Assembly (NCBI GenBank): GCA_040274725.1
Contig: JBEMAQ010000015.1
Span: 1 to 64,000, forward strand
DNA from: Solibacillus sp040274725
GTDB lineage: Bacteria; Bacillota; Bacilli; Bacillales_A; Planococcaceae
Length of the DNA: 64,000 nucleotides
Direction: 5' to 3'
Shown here: positions 16,231 through 25,095 of the stretch, piece after piece
Layout: every line of letters begins with the position of its first letter
How positions within the stretch are numbered: the stretch's first letter is position 1
The notes under the pieces: generated by a model
Seen by the model: only the letters and a program-made list of their open reading frames with translations
Databases searched by the model: none
What the model was told of the DNA's origin: nothing
Position numbers and translations under genes: made by a program

Positions 16231-16344
16231 TTACCCTTGTTTTTGTTTGTGTTTAGGATTTTCACAGATTACCATTACTTTACCGCGTCGGCGAATTACT
16301 TTACATTTTTCGCAGATCGGTTTCACAGATGGTCTCACTTTCAT
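16231..16344 (-). CDS. rpmJ: 50S ribosomal protein L36
   Basis: A 37-residue protein read directly from the minus strand: [14 protein letters not shown] and further to C-E-N-P-K-H. The three Cys and one His form the zinc-binding (C+) ribbon. It lies between infA and rpsM, 22 bases before the latter, as in all Bacillales. Confidence 0.97.
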
Positions 16345-16381
16345 CTAACCTAACCTCCTTAGTAGTCCGGAGTGCAAAAGA

Positions 16382-16600
16382 TTATTTAAAACGGTATGTG
16401 ATACGACCGCGAGTTAAATCATAAGGAGATAACTCAATAGTAACCTTATCTCCAGGTAGGATTCGAATAAAGTGCATACGGATCTTTCCAGAAACGTGTG
16501 CAAGCACTGTGTGCCCATTTTCTAATTCTACCTTAAACATCGCGTTTGGCAAAGTCTCAACAACTGTCCCTTCGACTTCAATTACATCGTCTTTCGCCAT
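16382..16600 (-). CDS. infA: translation initiation factor IF-1
   Basis: 72 residues forming one S1/OB domain: M-A-K-D-D-V-I-E-V-E-G-T-V and the end R-G-R-I-T-Y-R-F-K. IF-1 occupies the 30S A site during initiation. It is preceded by 422 noncoding bases with a likely promoter and stable hairpins, where Bacillus has map and ybzG. Confidence 0.98.
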   Translation of the reverse strand: MAKDDVIEVEGTVVETLPNAMFKVELENGHTVLAHVSGKIRMHFIRILPGDKVTIELSPYDLTRGRITYRFK

Positions 16601-16619
16601 CTTCTCGTCTCCCTTCTAT

Positions 16620-16868
16620 ATGCAAATTTAGAGTCTTACGAAACTTCGTAAGGTTTAGCAACTGTTTTCTCCAAAAAGAAGCAACTCCATTAACATATGC
16701 TTGGATTGTATGAGAGATGTTCGATAAGACGCTCGTCTGGTTTCGCTTCACACAATCCACGGTATACAGCCCGGTTAAGGAACTGAATCCCTTATGTTAT
16801 ATGTTAACACGATAGCCGGAATGTCTTGGATGAGAGATTCATACCCGTTACACAGATGCTTCCACGAA
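16620..16868 (-). promoter_or_regulatory. structured 5' leader of infA
   Basis: The transcript ahead of infA is not coding and can form several stems. A perfect hairpin CTTACGAA/TTCGTAAG (16635-16652) lies near the gene. A 10-bp pair, GGATTGTGTG with CATACAATCC (16703-16712 and 16749-16758), encloses AGACG/CGTCT (16727-16738). The motif ATCTCTCAT occurs twice. The structure suggests control of infA, but no known leader class was recognised. Confidence 0.5.
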
Positions 16869-16873
16869 ACCCA

Positions 16874-16879
16874 ATTATA
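16874..16879 (-). promoter_or_regulatory. -10 box of a likely infA promoter
   Basis: A perfect TATAAT on the minus strand has only a weak TTTAAT at the -35 position (17-base spacing). It gives a leader of about 265 bases before infA. Confidence 0.5.
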
Positions 16880-17022
16880 CAACACAAAGTGTCTATATTA
16901 AAAATACTTCAACTTCATTTGTATATACCGGGCACAATATGCTTTTGCAACTCTCAAAAAATTATGTTTCGTTGTTGCCTCCGCACGCCTCCCGCGGAAG
17001 CTGTCTAGCGCCCGGACGGGTA

Positions 17023-17676
17023 TCAGCTGCGGTTGCCCTGTAATAGAGCGTCAAGATCAGCAAATACTTTGTCGATCTCTTGTTGGCCGTTAATGTTTGT
17101 TAAAACACCTTTCGCTTGATAGAAATCAAGTAACGGTTGTGCTTGGTTCATATTTACTTCCAGGCGATTAGCTACAGTTTCTGGATTGTCATCCGCACGC
17201 GTATATAATTCGCCGCCATCTTTATCACATTTTCCTTCCTCAGTTGGAGGATTGAAAATTAAGTGGTAAGATGTACCGCAAATTTTACAAATGCGACGAC
17301 CGCTTAAACGAGCGATTAATTCTTCTTTTTCGACTTCCACGTTGATTGTATGCTCAACCGGACGTCCTAACGCTTCAAGGATGCTATCTAAAGCTTCAGC
17401 TTGAGGCACAGTACGCGGGAAACCGTCTAATAAGAATCCTTTTTCGCAATCTGCTTGTGATAAGCGTTCGCGAACAATACCAATCGTTACTTCATCAGGT
17501 ACTAGTGCACCTTGATCCATAAACGACTTTGCTTGTAAGCCTAGTTCAGTACCTTCTTTGATGGCAGCACGGAACATGTCACCTGTCGAAATATGTGGGA
17601 TTGCGTACTTCTCAACAATTTTGTCAGCCTGAGTACCTTTACCAGCACCAGGAAGACCCATTAAAACGATATTCAT
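17023..17676 (-). CDS. adk: adenylate kinase
   Basis: 217 residues, converting ATP and AMP to two ADP. The P-loop is G-L-P-G-A-G-K-G-T. The LID domain has the zinc site C-K-I-C ... C-D-K-D (three Cys and one Asp), as in Gram-positive Adk. D-G-F-P-R-T is the conserved AMP-site motif. It follows secY by 64 bases; the usual next gene, map, is absent. Confidence 0.98.
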   Translation of the reverse strand: MNIVLMGLPGAGKGTQADKIVEKYAIPHISTGDMFRAAIKEGTELGLQAKSFMDQGALVPDEVTIGIVRERLSQADCEKGFLLDGFPRTVPQAEALDSILEALGRPVEHTINVEVEKEELIARLSGRRICKICGTSYHLIFNPPTEEGKCDKDGGELYTRADDNPETVANRLEVNMNQAQPLLDFYQAKGVLTNINGQQEIDKVFADLDALLQGNRS

Positions 17677-17740
17677 ACGAAAGTTCCCCCTTATTTAAAC
17701 TAAGCTGGCTAGAGGAAACAAACGTTTCCTAAAACCAACA

Positions 17741-19036
17741 TTATTTCATAAAGCCTTTATAGTGACGTTTCACTAACTGCGACTCTAATTGTTTCATTGT
17801 CTCAAGAGCAACACCAACTACGATAATTACACTAGTACCACCAATCTGAGCCGAAGCTGGCAGATTCATGAGTGTAGTGAATAGAATTGGCATGACCGAG
17901 ATAACAACAAGGAAAATCGCACCAACAAACGTTAATCGATAAAGTACCTTAGTTAAATAAGCTTGTGTGTCATTACCTGGGCGAATACCCGGGATGTAGG
18001 CACCTTGCTTTTTCAAGTTGTCGGCCACATTTTCTGGATTCACCTGAATGAATGCATAGAAGTATGTGAATGCAACGATTAAAGCAACATAGACAATCAT
18101 TCCAACTGGTTTTGTATAATCAAAAGTCGTTGTAATGAATGATGTTATATTGTTATCACCGAAGAATGTCGCTAAAGTTTGTGGTGTTACAATGAACGCC
18201 ATTGCGAAGATTACCGGAATAACTCCTGCAGCGTTTACTTTTAACGGTAAGTGCGTTTGCTGTGCACCAACTTTTGGCGAATTACCTGCAACTCGTTTTG
18301 CATATTGAATTGGAATTTTACGTAACGCTTGGTTAACGTAGATAACGCCCACTACAACAGCAAGTAGCACTAAAATCAGTAATGCAAGGATAACAATCTT
18401 AATGAAAAGCTGATCTCCTGCACCCTCAATTTGTTGTGCATAAATTTGGTTTGCTGCATTAGGCATCGCCGCAACGATACCAGCGAAGATAACGATTGAA
18501 ATACCATTACCTACACCATAAGCAGTAATTTGCTCAGATAACCACAGTAGGAATGCTGTCCCTGCAGTAAGCACGATTGAGATCGTTATATACGATGAAA
18601 CACTCGTATCTGTAATCAATGATCCGCCGTAGAACTGGTTAAACCCGAACGACATTGCGAATGATTGAACGAATGCAAGCGCAATCGTGAAATAACGTGT
18701 GAACTGAGCGAGTTTACGTCGCCCAACATCACCTTGTCTCGCCCATTCAGCGAACTTTGGTACAACGTCCATCTGAAGTAACTGAACAATAATGGAGGCA
18801 GTGATATATGGCATAATCCCCATCGCAAAGATCGAGAAGTTTGCCAATGCACCACCACCAAATGTATTCAGGAAGCCGACAAGATTAAACTCATCAGTTG
18901 CCTTTAATACACTTGCGTCAACGTTTGGTACCGGGATGAATGTCCCGATACGAAAAACGATTAACATTAATAATGTGAAGATGATTTTATTTCGTATATC
19001 TCGAACGCGCATAAAGTTTGAGATCGTCTGAAACAT
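17741..19036 (-). CDS. secY: preprotein translocase channel SecY
   Basis: 431 residues with ten hydrophobic helices. The plug/TM2 region includes L-G-I-M-P-Y-I-T-A-S-I-I. The cytoplasmic loops that bind SecA and ribosomes carry P-G-I-R-P-G and K-R-V-A-G-N. It forms the Sec channel with SecE, also encoded in this window. Its ATG overlaps the rplO stop by one base. Confidence 0.98.
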   Translation of the reverse strand: MFQTISNFMRVRDIRNKIIFTLLMLIVFRIGTFIPVPNVDASVLKATDEFNLVGFLNTFGGGALANFSIFAMGIMPYITASIIVQLLQMDVVPKFAEWARQGDVGRRKLAQFTRYFTIALAFVQSFAMSFGFNQFYGGSLITDTSVSSYITISIVLTAGTAFLLWLSEQITAYGVGNGISIVIFAGIVAAMPNAANQIYAQQIEGAGDQLFIKIVILALLILVLLAVVVGVIYVNQALRKIPIQYAKRVAGNSPKVGAQQTHLPLKVNAAGVIPVIFAMAFIVTPQTLATFFGDNNITSFITTTFDYTKPVGMIVYVALIVAFTYFYAFIQVNPENVADNLKKQGAYIPGIRPGNDTQAYLTKVLYRLTFVGAIFLVVISVMPILFTTLMNLPASAQIGGTSVIIVVGVALETMKQLESQLVKRHYKGFMK

Positions 19037-19476
19037 TAAATCACCTCAGTAGTTCCGCCAGCGTTCTCAATTGCTTCTTTAGCTGAAGCTGAGAACTTGT
19101 GAGCTTTTACAGTTAACTTAACGTTAATTGTACCGTGACCTAGAATTTTGATTCCAGATAACTCTTTGCTCACAATACCAGTTTCTAATAAAGCTGCAGG
19201 TGTTACCTCTGCGCCATCTTCGAAACGGTTTAATGCATCAAGGTTAACGATAGCGTATTCTTTACGGTTAATGTTCGTAAAGCCACGTTTAGGTAAACGA
19301 CGGAAAAGTGGGTTTTGACCCCCCTCAAATCCTGGGCGAACGCCGCCGCCAGAACGAGCGTTTTGACCTTTATGACCTCTACCAGAAGTTTTACCGTTAC
19401 CAGAACCGATACCACGACCAACGCGGTTACGTACTTTACGTGAACCTTCTGCTGGTTTTAACTCATGAAGTTTCAT
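19036..19476 (-). CDS. rplO: 50S ribosomal protein L15
   Basis: 146 residues. The Gly/Arg-rich N-terminal extension R-G-I-G-S-G-N-G-K-T-S-G-R-G-H-K-G-Q threads into 23S rRNA. It is translationally linked to secY. Confidence 0.98.
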   Translation of the reverse strand: MKLHELKPAEGSRKVRNRVGRGIGSGNGKTSGRGHKGQNARSGGGVRPGFEGGQNPLFRRLPKRGFTNINRKEYAIVNLDALNRFEDGAEVTPAALLETGIVSKELSGIKILGHGTINVKLTVKAHKFSASAKEAIENAGGTTEVI

Positions 19477-19509
19477 ATGGGTGGCACCTCCTTGTTCATA
19501 TAATTGAAA

Positions 19510-19689
19510 TTAGATTTCTTTAACAGTAACTAAGTGAGCTACTTTTGTAATCATTCCGCGGATAGCGACATTGTCAGCTTGTTCCACAGTTTGATTTAAT
19601 TTGCGTAATCCTAAAGCTTGAACAACTTTACGTTGGTTTGGCTTCGTACCGATTACAGATTTAGTAAGGGTGATTTGTAATTTAGTCAT
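19510..19689 (-). CDS. rpmD: 50S ribosomal protein L30
   Basis: A 59-residue protein read directly from the minus strand: M-T-K-L-Q-I-T-L-T-K-S-V-I-G, with the core R-K-V-V-Q-A-L-G-L-R-K-L and the end V-T-V-K-E-I. A GGGGGGAA-like site precedes the ATG. It lies in its standard place between rpsE and rplO. Confidence 0.97.
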   Translation of the reverse strand: MTKLQITLTKSVIGTKPNQRKVVQALGLRKLNQTVEQADNVAIRGMITKVAHLVTVKEI

Positions 19690-19702
19690 TATAATTCCCC
19701 CC

Positions 19703-20203
19703 TTACCCTAATAACTCTTCTACTGATTTACCGCGTAGTTTTGCAACGTCCTCTGCGCGTTTTAATTCAGTTAAACCTGCTACAGTTGCACGCACCATGT
19801 TGATTGGTGTGTTTGAACCAAGAGATTTTGAAAGAATATCAGTAATACCAGCTAATTCTAGTACGGCACGTACTGGACCGCCAGCAATAACTCCTGTACC
19901 AGGAGCTGCAGGTTTAATTAAAATTGAACCTGCACCGAAGCGACCTTGCACTAAGTGTGGAGTAGTTCCACCCACGCGTGGTACTTCGATTAAGTTTTTC
20001 TTCGCGTCTTCAACAGCCTTGCGGATTGCGTCTGGAACTTCTTGTGCTTTACCAGTACCGAAACCTACATGACCGTTTTTATCTCCAACTACTACTAAAG
20101 CAGTGAAGCGGAAGCGACGACCACCTTTTACAACTTTAGCAACGCGGTTGATAGTTACAACGCGTTCTTCAAGTTCTAGTTTGTTTGCGTCAATGCGACT
20201 CAT
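19703..20203 (-). CDS. rpsE: 30S ribosomal protein S5
   Basis: 166 residues. The N-terminal loop V-V-K-G-G-R-R-F-R-F, where spectinomycin-resistance changes arise, looks wild type. The central G-F-G-T-G-K-A and the C-terminal domain are normal. S5 acts in decoding fidelity and mRNA entry. Confidence 0.98.
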   Translation of the reverse strand: MSRIDANKLELEERVVTINRVAKVVKGGRRFRFTALVVVGDKNGHVGFGTGKAQEVPDAIRKAVEDAKKNLIEVPRVGGTTPHLVQGRFGAGSILIKPAAPGTGVIAGGPVRAVLELAGITDILSKSLGSNTPINMVRATVAGLTELKRAEDVAKLRGKSVEELLG

Positions 20204-20224
20204 GAAGTATGTCCCTCCTTCTTA

Positions 20225-20584
20225 TTAAAATTCTAAGCCGTTTTCACGTGCAGCTTCAGCTAAAGCTTTCACGCGACCATGATATAAGTAACCGCTACGG
20301 TCAAATACTACAGTAGTAATATTTTTTTCAGCAGCGCGTTTTGCGATTGTTTCACCGATTTTAGCAGCAGATTCTACGTTTGAACCAATTCCTTCGAAAG
20401 CTTTTTCTTGAGAGTTAGCAGAAACTAGAGTTACGCCAGCTACGTCATCGATTAATTGTGCATAAATGTTCTTGTTTGAACGGAATACGTTTAAACGAGG
20501 ACGTAATGCAGTACCTGAAATTTTAGAACGTACACGCCCATGACGTTTTTTACGAACTTGATTTTTGTCTTGTTTCGTAATCAC
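20225..20584 (-). CDS. rplR: 50S ribosomal protein L18
   Basis: 119 residues starting V(M)-I-T-K-Q-D-K-N-Q-V-R-K-K-R. The GTG at 20584 lies five bases after GGAGTGA and gives the family length. A start at 20602 would place the ribosome-binding site inside the gene. L18 binds 5S rRNA with L5; its basic N-terminus is the 5S contact. Confidence 0.95.
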   Translation of the reverse strand: MITKQDKNQVRKKRHGRVRSKISGTALRPRLNVFRSNKNIYAQLIDDVAGVTLVSANSQEKAFEGIGSNVESAAKIGETIAKRAAEKNITTVVFDRSGYLYHGRVKALAEAARENGLEF

Positions 20585-20627
20585 AGTGGTCACTCCTTTC
20601 ACTATATTAATGCAGATTTACGCTGCA

Positions 20628-21167
20628 TTATTTACCTGTTTTACCTTCTTTGCGACGTACGAATTCGCCTTCATAACGAATACCTTTACCTTTGTAAGGC
20701 TCTGGTGGACGAACGTCACGGATGTTTGATGCTAATGCACCAACGCGTTCTTTAGAAATACCTTTAACGATGATCTTCGTGTTTGAAGGAACTTCAACCT
20801 CTAAACCTTCTTCAGGTGTGAACTCTACTGGATGAGAGTAACCTACGTTCAGTACAAGTTTGTTACCTTGTAATGAAGCACGGTAACCTACACCGATAAG
20901 TTCTAGAGAGCGAGTGAAACCTTCAGAAACACCAGTTACCATGTTAGCTAATAACGCACGAGTTGTACCGTGGTTAGTACGGTGTTCTTTCGATTCAGAA
21001 GGACGAACAACAGTAACTGTGTTGCCTTCTTGCTCGATTTTCATATCTTTATGGAATTGACGAGTTAATTCGCCTTTAGGTCCTTTGACAGTAGCTACGT
21101 TCTCTTCTGAGATCGTGATAGTTACGCCAGCAGGCACCTCGATAAGTTTTTTACCTACGCGAGACAT
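20628..21167 (-). CDS. rplF: 50S ribosomal protein L6
   Basis: 179 residues forming two related alpha/beta domains. The C-terminal R-P-P-E-P-Y-K-G-K-G-I-R-Y motif contacts the sarcin-ricin loop region. It lies 30 bases after rpsH. Confidence 0.98.
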   Translation of the reverse strand: MSRVGKKLIEVPAGVTITISEENVATVKGPKGELTRQFHKDMKIEQEGNTVTVVRPSESKEHRTNHGTTRALLANMVTGVSEGFTRSLELIGVGYRASLQGNKLVLNVGYSHPVEFTPEEGLEVEVPSNTKIIVKGISKERVGALASNIRDVRPPEPYKGKGIRYEGEFVRRKEGKTGK

Positions 21168-21197
21168 TTAGTTGCACCTCCATTCACTTAATACTAA

Positions 21198-21596
21198 TTA
21201 CCAAACGTATGCTAAGATTTCTCCGCCAGCTTGTTTAGCGCGAGCTTCTTTATCAGTTAATAAACCTTGAGAAGTAGATACTAAAGCGATACCTAAACCG
21301 TTTAATACTTTTGGTACTTCATTAGATTTTGCATAAACACGTAAACCTGGTTTAGAAATACGTTTTAGGCCTGTAATAACGCGTTCGTTATCTTTACCAT
21401 ATTTTAAGAAAATACGGATGATTCCTTGCTTGTTATCTTCTACATATTCTACGTCACGTACGAAACCTTCACGCTTTAAAATTTCAGCGATCTCTTTCTT
21501 TAAGTTAGAAGCCGGAACCTCTAATTTCTCGTGACGAACCATGTTAGCGTTACGGATACGAGTAAGCATATCTGCAATCGGATCAGTCATTGTCAT
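21198..21596 (-). CDS. rpsH: 30S ribosomal protein S8
   Basis: 132 residues, T-D-P-I-A-D-M-L-T-R-I-R-N-A near the start and the end G-G-E-I-L-A-Y-V-W. S8 binds the central domain of 16S rRNA. In E. coli it represses the spc operon; an equivalent site near rplE was not identified here. Confidence 0.98.
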   Translation of the reverse strand: MTMTDPIADMLTRIRNANMVRHEKLEVPASNLKKEIAEILKREGFVRDVEYVEDNKQGIIRIFLKYGKDNERVITGLKRISKPGLRVYAKSNEVPKVLNGLGIALVSTSQGLLTDKEARAKQAGGEILAYVW

Positions 21597-21627
21597 AAAA
21601 ATTTACCTCCTTCCCAAATTTAGGGGA

Positions 21628-21813
21628 TTACCAGCTGGCTTTTTTAACGCCAGGAATTTGTCCCTTATATGCAAGTTCACGGAAACAAATACGGCAAAGT
21701 TTAAATTTGCGATATACAGAGTGTGGACGGCCACAGCGTTCACAACGTGTATATTCTTGTACTTTAAATTTTTGCGTGCGTTGTTGTTTAACGATCATTG
21801 ATTTTTTAGCCAC
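21628..21813 (-). CDS. rpsN: 30S ribosomal protein S14, zinc type
   Basis: 61 residues: the short zinc-binding (C+) form with C-E-R-C and C-R-I-C pairs. This is the operon-encoded S14. The zinc-independent long paralogue found in many Bacillales is not in this window. Confidence 0.98.
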   Translation of the reverse strand: MAKKSMIVKQQRTQKFKVQEYTRCERCGRPHSVYRKFKLCRICFRELAYKGQIPGVKKASW

Positions 21814-21834
21814 GTTTTCGCCCTCCTTATTTTA

Positions 21835-22374
21835 TTACTTTTGGAACGGCATACCGAACTGTGTTAATAACTCGCGAGCTTCTTCATCAGAATTCGCAGT
21901 AGTCACGATCACGATGTCCATACCGCGTACTTTCGAAACTTTATCGTAATCGATTTCCGGGAAAATTAATTGCTCTTTAACACCTAGAGTGTAGTTACCG
22001 CGACCGTCGAATGCTTTTTTAGAAACACCACGGAAGTCACGTACACGTGGAAGTGCGATTGAGATTAATTTGTCTAGGAATTCGTACATACGCTCACCGC
22101 GTAATGTAACTTTTGCACCGATTGCTTGGCCTTCACGTAAACGGAAACCAGCGATAGATTTTTTAGCTTTTGTTACAACTGGTTTTTGACCAGCGATAGT
22201 TGCTAATTCTTCAACAGCTACGTCTAAAGCTTTAGAGTTCTGAACAGCGTCACCAACACCCATGTTGATTACGATTTTGTCCACTTTAGGGATTTGCATA
22301 ACTGATTTATATTCGAACTTGCTCATAAGAGCAGTTGAAACTTCGTTTAAATATTTGTCTTTTAGGCGGCTCAT
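21835..22374 (-). CDS. rplE: 50S ribosomal protein L5
   Basis: 179 residues. The family segments K-I-V-I-N-M-G-V-G and G-M-D-I-V-I-V-T-T-A-N-S-D-E-E are clear. L5 forms the 5S RNP with L18 and the central protuberance. Confidence 0.98.
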   Translation of the reverse strand: MSRLKDKYLNEVSTALMSKFEYKSVMQIPKVDKIVINMGVGDAVQNSKALDVAVEELATIAGQKPVVTKAKKSIAGFRLREGQAIGAKVTLRGERMYEFLDKLISIALPRVRDFRGVSKKAFDGRGNYTLGVKEQLIFPEIDYDKVSKVRGMDIVIVTTANSDEEARELLTQFGMPFQK

Positions 22375-22401
22375 GTTTGTACCTCCCTTCTTATTTTACT
22401 A

Positions 22402-22710
22402 TTAGTCGATTACTACACCTGTTTTTTTTGCAACACGAACTTTTTTGCCCTCTTTGATCTCAAAACCTACACGAGTCGGCTCGCCAGATTTAGGATCGAT
22501 AAGCATTACGTTCGAAATGTGAATTGCAGCTTCTTGAGTTACAATCCCACCTTGTGGGTTTAACTGGTTAGGTTTGATATGTTTCTTAACGATGTTTACA
22601 CCTTCAACAAGAACGCGGTCTTGTTTTGGGAAAGCAGCTAAGATAACGCCTTCTTTACCTTTATCTTTACCAGTGATTACTTTAACTTTATCGCCCTTTT
22701 TTACATGCAT
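22402..22710 (-). CDS. rplX: 50S ribosomal protein L24
   Basis: 102 residues. The start M-H-V-K-K-G-D-K-V-K-V follows GGAGGTG. A longer reading to 22743 includes that site and is rejected. The KOW motif near the N-terminus is evident. L24 initiates 50S assembly. Confidence 0.97.
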   Translation of the reverse strand: MHVKKGDKVKVITGKDKGKEGVILAAFPKQDRVLVEGVNIVKKHIKPNQLNPQGGIVTQEAAIHISNVMLIDPKSGEPTRVGFEIKEGKKVRVAKKTGVVID

Positions 22711-22747
22711 AATGTGTCGCACCTCCTTGATTGGTACTGTCATGAAA

Positions 22748-23116
22748 TTAAAGAACTTCTGGAGCTAGGGAAACGATTTTCATGAAGTTGCCATCACGTA
22801 ATTCACGTGCGACTGGTCCGAAAATACGAGTTCCGCGTGGTGATTTATCATCTTTGATGATTACGCAAGCGTTCTCGTCAAATTTGATGTAAGTACCGTC
22901 TTTACGACGAGCACCTGATTTAGTGCGAACGATAACAGCCTTAACAACGTCGCCTTTCTTGACAACGCCACCTGGTGTTGCTTTCTTAACTGTAACAACA
23001 ACGATATCACCGATGTTAGCAGTTTTACGTCCAGAACCACCAAGTACCTTAATTGTTAAAACTTCACGTGCACCTGAGTTGTCAGCAACTTTCATACGAC
23101 TTTCTTGTTGAATCAC
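22748..23116 (-). CDS. rplN: 50S ribosomal protein L14
   Basis: 122 residues beginning M-I-Q-Q-E-S-R-M-K-V-A-D-N-S-G-A, the usual start. L14 sits at the subunit interface, where the silencing factor RsfS binds. It lies 41 bases after rpsQ. Confidence 0.98.
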   Translation of the reverse strand: MIQQESRMKVADNSGAREVLTIKVLGGSGRKTANIGDIVVVTVKKATPGGVVKKGDVVKAVIVRTKSGARRKDGTYIKFDENACVIIKDDKSPRGTRIFGPVARELRDGNFMKIVSLAPEVL

Positions 23117-23157
23117 TTAGGTTACCTCCCTTCGGAATATGATTTCCGAAATAGTTA

Positions 23158-23421
23158 TTAAATAATAACCGCTTTTTCTACAACTTCAACTAGGCGGAAG
23201 CGTTTTGTAGCTGATAGCGGGCGAGTTTCCATGATACGTACGATATCACCGATTTTCGCTGTGTTTAACTCATCATGAGCCTTAAACTTTTTAGAGTACT
23301 TTACACGTTTACCGTAAAGCTTGTGCTTTTTATGTGTTTCGATTAAAACAGAAATTGTTTTGTCCATTTTGTCAGAAACAACGCGGCCAGTGTAAACTTT
23401 GCGTTGATTACGCTCAGTCAT
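23158..23421 (-). CDS. rpsQ: 30S ribosomal protein S17
   Basis: 87 residues: an OB-fold protein with G-R-V-V-S-D-K-M-D-K-T and R-P-L-S-A-T-K-R-F-R-L. It is a primary 16S rRNA binder of the 30S body. Confidence 0.98.
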   Translation of the reverse strand: MTERNQRKVYTGRVVSDKMDKTISVLIETHKKHKLYGKRVKYSKKFKAHDELNTAKIGDIVRIMETRPLSATKRFRLVEVVEKAVII

Positions 23422-23445
23422 ACTTGAAAACCTCCTTTATCAGTA

Positions 23446-23643
23446 TTATTTTGCACTGATTTCTCTTTCACGAATCACAGTTTTCATACGTGCGATCGCT
23501 TTGCGAACTTCACGGATGCGAGCTGTGTTTTCTAATTGACCAGTCGCCAATTGGAAGCGAAGGTTGAAAAGCTCTTCTTTCAGTGATTTAACTTTTAATT
23601 CAATTTCTGAAGTGGCAAGGTCACGGATTTCATTAGCTTTCAT
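23446..23643 (-). CDS. rpmC: 50S ribosomal protein L29
   Basis: 65 residues, M-K-A-N-E-I-R-D-L-A, a two-helix protein at the exit tunnel that helps dock SRP and trigger factor. The ATG at 23643 follows GGTGGTGA within the rplP end, so the genes overlap by 11 bases. The next M upstream (23655) lacks spacing. Confidence 0.96.
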   Translation of the reverse strand: MKANEIRDLATSEIELKVKSLKEELFNLRFQLATGQLENTARIREVRKAIARMKTVIREREISAK

Positions 23644-24067
23644 TAGATTCACCACCAGTTTCTTGACGTTTTACGATCTTACATTTAACAGGAAGCTTAT
23701 GTGATGCTAGACGAAGTGCTTCACGTGCGATCTCTTCAGATACACCAGCGATTTCGAACATTACTTTTCCTGGTTTTACTACTGCTACCCAGCCTTCTGG
23801 AGAACCTTTACCAGAACCCATGCGGACTTCTAGAGGCTTTTTAGTGTAAGGCTTATGTGGGAAGATTTTGATCCAAACTTTACCGCCACGTTTCATGTAA
23901 CGAGTCATTGCGATACGAGCAGATTCGATTTGACGGTTTGTAATCCAAGATGCAGTTGTAGCTTGTAAGCCAAACTCACCAAAAGTTACTTCTTTACCGC
24001 CCTTCGCTTCTCCACGCATGTTACCACGGTGTTCACGACGATATTTTACGCGTTTAGGTAATAACAT
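23633..24067 (-). CDS. rplP: 50S ribosomal protein L16
   Basis: 144 residues from M-L-L-P-K-R-V-K-Y-R-R after GGAGG; the 17 residues read upstream belong to the rpsC end and leader. L16 organises the A-site region of 23S rRNA. The K-G-S-P-E-G-W-V-A-V-V loop is conserved. Confidence 0.97.
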   Translation of the reverse strand: MLLPKRVKYRREHRGNMRGEAKGGKEVTFGEFGLQATTASWITNRQIESARIAMTRYMKRGGKVWIKIFPHKPYTKKPLEVRMGSGKGSPEGWVAVVKPGKVMFEIAGVSEEIAREALRLASHKLPVKCKIVKRQETGGESNES

Positions 24068-24068
24068 A

Positions 24069-24725
24069 TTATTTGCCTCCTTCCACAGAGTTCTTTTTAG
24101 TAGGAAGGACTTCACCACGGTAGATCCAAACTTTAACGCCTAGTTTACCGTAAGTAGTATCCGCTTCAGCATGTGCATAATCAATGTCAGCACGTAATGT
24201 ATGAAGTGGAACAGTTCCTTCGCTATAATGTTCAGCACGCGCGATGTCCGCGCCACCTAAACGACCAGATACTTGTGTTTTAATACCTTTTGCGCCAGCG
24301 CGAATTGTGCGTTGGATTGCTTGTTTTTGAGCACGACGGAATGATACGCGGTTCTCAAGTTGACGAGCAATGTTTTCTGCTACTAAACGAGCATCTAAAT
24401 CAGCACGTTTAATTTCAACGATATTGATGTGTACACGCTTACCAGTTACATCGTTAAGATATTTACGTAAGTTTTCAACTTCCGCGCCACCTTTACCGAT
24501 AACCATACCTGGTTTCGCAGTGTGAATAGTGATGTTTACGCGATTTGCAGCGCGTTCGATTTCTACTTTAGATACAGATGCATCTTTTAAAGTAGTTTCG
24601 ATATATTTACGAACTTTGATATCTTCGTGTAAAAGATTAGCGTAGTCTTTCTCAGCGAACCATTTAGATTCCCAGTCACGAATAATACCAACTCGTAGTC
24701 CTATTGGATGTACTTTTTGACCCAC
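24069..24725 (-). CDS. rpsC: 30S ribosomal protein S3
   Basis: 218 residues. The KH domain has V-I-G-K-G-G-A-E-V-E-N-L, and the C-terminal domain ends Y-R-G-E-V-L-P-T-K-K. It forms part of the mRNA entry helicase site with S4 and S5. Only one base separates it from rplP. Confidence 0.98.
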   Translation of the reverse strand: MGQKVHPIGLRVGIIRDWESKWFAEKDYANLLHEDIKVRKYIETTLKDASVSKVEIERAANRVNITIHTAKPGMVIGKGGAEVENLRKYLNDVTGKRVHINIVEIKRADLDARLVAENIARQLENRVSFRRAQKQAIQRTIRAGAKGIKTQVSGRLGGADIARAEHYSEGTVPLHTLRADIDYAHAEADTTYGKLGVKVWIYRGEVLPTKKNSVEGGK

Positions 24726-24728
24726 GGA

Positions 24729-25073
24729 TTAACCCTCCTTCTTCTCAGATACCACGATTGTAATGTGGCTTGTACGTTTGTTGATTGCCGACGCACGACC
24801 TTGTGCACGTGGACGGAAACGTTTTAACGTTGGACCTTCATCAACGAATACTTCAGATACAACTAAGTTGTTAATATCTAACTCATAGTTGTGCTCAGCG
24901 TTTGCAACTGCAGATTTTAATACTTTCTCAACGACTGGAGACGCCGCTTTTGGAGTATGACGTAAAATTGCAACTGCTTCACCGATTTGCTTGCCTCGGA
25001 TTAAGTCTACTACTAGACGTACTTTACGAGGAGCGATACGAACTGTGCGAGCGATAGCTTTAGCTTGTGTCAT
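24729..25073 (-). CDS. rplV: 50S ribosomal protein L22
   Basis: 114 residues. The beta-hairpin loop lining the exit tunnel (R-P-R-A-Q-G-R-A-S-A-I-N-K-R) has no deletion or duplication of the macrolide-resistance type. It follows rpsS by 22 bases. Confidence 0.98.
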   Translation of the reverse strand: MTQAKAIARTVRIAPRKVRLVVDLIRGKQIGEAVAILRHTPKAASPVVEKVLKSAVANAEHNYELDINNLVVSEVFVDEGPTLKRFRPRAQGRASAINKRTSHITIVVSEKKEG

Positions 25074-25095
25074 TAGGATTTACCTCCTCTCAAAA

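Noticed and set aside
16578..16760. A 60-codon gene upstream of infA
   Set aside because: It overlaps the infA start and the leader hairpins, and the translation shows no family features; composition fits noncoding RNA.
24729..25073. Macrolide-resistance changes in L22 or L4
   Set aside because: Loop sequences of both proteins look intact, with no insertion or deletion.
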